Source: Bacteroidales bacterium (lineage in GTDB: Bacteria > Bacteroidota > Bacteroidia > Bacteroidales > GCA-2748055). From it: a stretch of DNA of 64,000 nucleotides. The stretch lies in the NCBI GenBank assembly GCA_023138875.1, contig JAGLOO010000011.1, positions 62,001 to 126,000 on the forward strand, in the 5' to 3' direction. How positions within the stretch are numbered: the stretch's first letter is position 1; each line of letters starts with the position of its first letter. The position numbers and the translations under genes are program-made. Positions 61,835-64,000 of the stretch are shown piece by piece. The notes under the pieces were generated by a model that was given only the letters and a program-made list of their open reading frames with translations, ran no database searches and was not told where the DNA came from.

Positions 61835-64000
61835 ATGAAAGGAAGGATATTCTCGTTTGCCCTCATGGTTTTATTATCTACGGGGGTTGCAGCACAGGAT
61901 TTTTCAAAATTTATTGTGACAGACCAGTTTGGCTATCTTCCTGCATCAGGGAAGGTGGCTGTGCTGAGGAATCCTCAGGTGGGATTCGATTCGGAGGAAT
62001 CCTTTTCACCCGGCACTTATTATTCGGTGGTGAATGCAACCACCGGGGAAAAGGTTTACAGGGCAACCAGGACGCTCTGGGGTGGTGGAGCCACCGACCC
62101 TTCCTCGGGCGATATGGCCTGGCAGTTTGATTTCTCGGAGGTAGAGGAAACGGGGACTTACTTTATTCTTGATGAGGAAAAGAACCTTCGCTCCTATGAC
62201 TTCGTGATCGCTCATAATGTGTACAACGAGGTACTCAGGCAGGCCATGCGTTCATTCTTTTATCAGCGTGCAGGATTCCGAAAAGAAGCAGCATATGCCG
62301 GTGTAGGGTGGGCCGATGAAGCAAGCCATGTGGGAGACCTTCAGGACTACAACTGTCGTTCCTTCTTTGATAAGGACAACCCGGATTCCGAAAGGGATGT
62401 GAGTGGTGGATGGTATGATGCGGGTGATTATAATAAGTATACCAACTGGACGGCCAATTATGTGGTGGAGTTGATGAAGGCCTACCTGGAAAAGCCCGAT
62501 GCCTGGGGAGATAACTACAATATACCGGAATCGGGGAATGGGATGCCTGATATACTGGATGAGGCCATCTGGGGCATGGATCACCTGCTCCTGATGCAGG
62601 AGGAGAATGGGAGTGTTCTGACCATTGTGGGCGAGGCTCATGCCAGTCCTCCATCATCAGCCACAGGACCAAGTTATTACGGTCCGGTCAGCACTTCAGC
62701 CACCCTGAATACTTCAGCCGCTTTTGCCATTGGATCCAGGGTTTATCGTGCGGAGGGTTTGGAATCCTATGCGGATACACTCCTGGCAAGGGCTTTAAAA
62801 GCATGGGAATGGGCCGAAGCCTATCCCGACTCGCTGTTCAACAACAATGACCCGGTTTATAGCTCCCTGACCCTCGGGGCCGGCAATCAGGAAGTGGATG
62901 GTTATGGCAGGTTCATGGCTAAAATGGAAGCAGCCTGCTACCTGTTAGGGGAAACCGGGGATGCCCGGTTCCGTGATTTTTTTGACAGCCATTACCAGGA
63001 GTCCCACATGTTCCAGTGGACCTTTGCTTACCCCTTTGAGGCATTGAACCAGGAGATATTGCTTTATTATACCACCCTGGCGGAAGGAACTCCTTCAGTC
63101 CAGACCCATATAAAGAGTGTCTACAAAGATGCCGTGGTGAACGGAGCTGATAACCTGGCAGCTTATACGGGGAACAAAGATCCTTACCTGGCATACACCA
63201 GGACTTATACATGGGGCTCAAACGGGGTAAAGTCGTCACAGGGGAGCATGAATTACAACCTGATTACTTATGGGATGGACGACGGCATTACCTCCCTGGC
63301 AAGGGATGGAGCCGAAGGTTACATCCATAACTTACATGGGGTAAATCCTCTGAATTTTGTCTACCTCTCGAACATGTATGCATATGGCGCAGAAAGCGGT
63401 GTCAATGAATTTTACCACTCCTGGTTTTCCAATGGTAATCCGCTCTGGGACAGGGTAGGATCATCGGTTTACGGGCCTGCTCCGGGGTACCTGACAGGCG
63501 GCCCCAATCCGGGATATGACTGGGCTGGATGCTGTCCAAACGGATGTGGCTCTGCTTCCAACAACCAGAAGTGCAATGCGGAATCCATTACCCCTCCAAA
63601 GGATCAGCCACCCCAGAAATCTTACAAGGATTTCAATACCAGCTGGCCCCTGAACTCCTGGGAGATCACCGAAAACAGCTGCGGCTACCAGGTGAGGTAC
63701 ATCAGGTTGCTATCTAAATTTGTGACTGCAGGTATGGACTGTAACGGGGATATGGATGGTGGCGCTTTTTTTGATTCATGTGGCACATGTGCCGGTGGCA
63801 ATACGGGGATTACTCCCTCCTTCAGTGCCGGCGATTGTGATCATTCACCTGCAGGACCGGGTAATGGTACCATGTTCACAGAAGGGAGGCACCTTTACAC
63901 AGCCGTTGGGGAAAAGGTTATTTTGCGCGGCGTGAATGAGATGTTTGTGTGGTCGGACGATACAAGAGGCATACAGTTGCTTCCTGAAATTGCACAGACA
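61835..64000 (+). CDS. multimodular GH9 + Cys-rich linker + GH5 enzyme, 3' end outside window
   Basis: The frame is open for 722 codons to the window edge. Signal peptide 1-21 (VAAQD). CelD-N Ig-like domain about 23-115 (FIVTDQFGYLPASGKVAVL). GH9 catalytic domain about 120-630: GGWYDAGDYNKYTNW with Asp195 and Asp198 (base), NMPD-like GNGMPDILDEAIWGMDH, HNLHGVNPL with His501, and SWEITENSCGYQ with the candidate acid Glu610 or Glu613. A Cys-rich linker follows at about 634-670 (MDCNGDMDGG, DSCGTCAGGNTG). From about 684 a new domain begins, GRHLYTAVGEKVILRGVNEM followed by LLPEIAQT, the typical start of a GH5 beta-strand 1 region. GH9 enzymes are endo- or processive beta-1,4-glucanases. A second GH5 domain on the same chain would allow attack on mixed glucan/mannan material. 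Only the first 39 or so residues of the GH5 part are visible, so its subfamily cannot be called. Confidence 0.9.
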   Translation, partial: MKGRIFSFALMVLLSTGVAAQDFSKFIVTDQFGYLPASGKVAVLRNPQVGFDSEESFSPGTYYSVVNATTGEKVYRATRTLWGGGATDPSSGDMAWQFDFSEVEETGTYFILDEEKNLRSYDFVIAHNVYNEVLRQAMRSFFYQRAGFRKEAAYAGVGWADEASHVGDLQDYNCRSFFDKDNPDSERDVSGGWYDAGDYNKYTNWTANYVVELMKAYLEKPDAWGDNYNIPESGNGMPDILDEAIWGMDHLLLMQEENGSVLTIVGEAHASPPSSATGPSYYGPVSTSATLNTSAAFAIGSRVYRAEGLESYADTLLARALKAWEWAEAYPDSLFNNNDPVYSSLTLGAGNQEVDGYGRFMAKMEAACYLLGETGDARFRDFFDSHYQESHMFQWTFAYPFEALNQEILLYYTTLAEGTPSVQTHIKSVYKDAVVNGADNLAAYTGNKDPYLAYTRTYTWGSNGVKSSQGSMNYNLITYGMDDGITSLARDGAEGYIHNLHGVNPLNFVYLSNMYAYGAESGVNEFYHSWFSNGNPLWDRVGSSVYGPAPGYLTGGPNPGYDWAGCCPNGCGSASNNQKCNAESITPPKDQPPQKSYKDFNTSWPLNSWEITENSCGYQVRYIRLLSKFVTAGMDCNGDMDGGAFFDSCGTCAGGNTGITPSFSAGDCDHSPAGPGNGTMFTEGRHLYTAVGEKVILRGVNEMFVWSDDTRGIQLLPEIAQT

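Noticed and set aside
1603..63239. Long antisense frames opposite most of the large genes (for example opposite 33781-34566 and 60256-61491).
   Set aside because: They mirror codon structure of the real genes, lack signals or family motifs, and would overlap well-supported coding regions.

Overview
The window is chromosomal DNA of a Bacteroidota (Bacteroidetes) bacterium, probably a free-living polysaccharide degrader. The evidence is four SusC-type TonB-dependent receptors with five SusD-type lipoproteins, lipoprotein and Tat signal peptides, C-terminal type IX secretion (T9SS) sorting domains, FAS1 and CBM6 modules, and Bacteroidota-type promoters (TTTG/TTG about 19-20 nt upstream of TAnnTTTG). 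The genus cannot be assigned from sequence reading alone. There are no tRNA, rRNA, CRISPR, IS or phage genes.

Region 1 (1-30.2 kb, almost all minus strand) holds two SusC/SusD uptake systems interleaved with four very large outer-membrane-type lipoproteins. Each of these has an FG-GAP/VCBS propeller, an ASPIC/UnbV domain and a second propeller. A fifth relative, with TPRs at its N-terminus, sits tail to tail at the left edge. In transcription order the region reads: relic of a VCBS gene, SusC2, SusD2, terminator, VCBS-E, VCBS-D, a membrane-anchored SRPBCC/GyrI-like protein, VCBS-C, SusC1, SusD-B, terminator, SusD-A, VCBS-B. No glycoside hydrolase, lyase, sulfatase, peptidase or regulator is visible, so the imported substrate is unknown. 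The two SusC genes share a promoter and signal-peptide block of about 330-350 bp. Upstream of SusC2 the neighbouring VCBS gene has been reduced to a scar whose junction lies on an 11-bp direct repeat.

Region 2 (30.2-38.3 kb) is mixed. It holds a translationally coupled pair, an asparagine-synthetase-like ATP-pyrophosphatase and a radical SAM protein with extra C-terminal cysteines. These are followed by a creatininase-family amidohydrolase, a NagB/PIG-L fusion (glucosamine-6-phosphate deaminase type), and a divergent pair of Tat-exported Gfo/Idh/MocA oxidoreductase and DUF1080 lipoprotein of the kind linked to 3-keto-glycoside metabolism.

Region 3 (38.4-64 kb) is a polysaccharide utilization locus. 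A tight plus-strand operon reads FAS1 lipoprotein, SusC3, SusD3, FAS1, FAS1, SusC4, SusD4. It is followed by a secreted GH5-Fn3-CBM6-T9SS enzyme, a giant T9SS-exported lamin-tail/repeat protein, a second Tat Gfo/Idh/MocA protein, and a multimodular GH9 + Cys-rich linker + GH5 enzyme cut by the window end. Together these point to a beta-1,4-glucan or mannan (plant cell wall) substrate. The FAS1 lipoproteins sit where SusE/SusF-type surface glycan-binding proteins would be expected.
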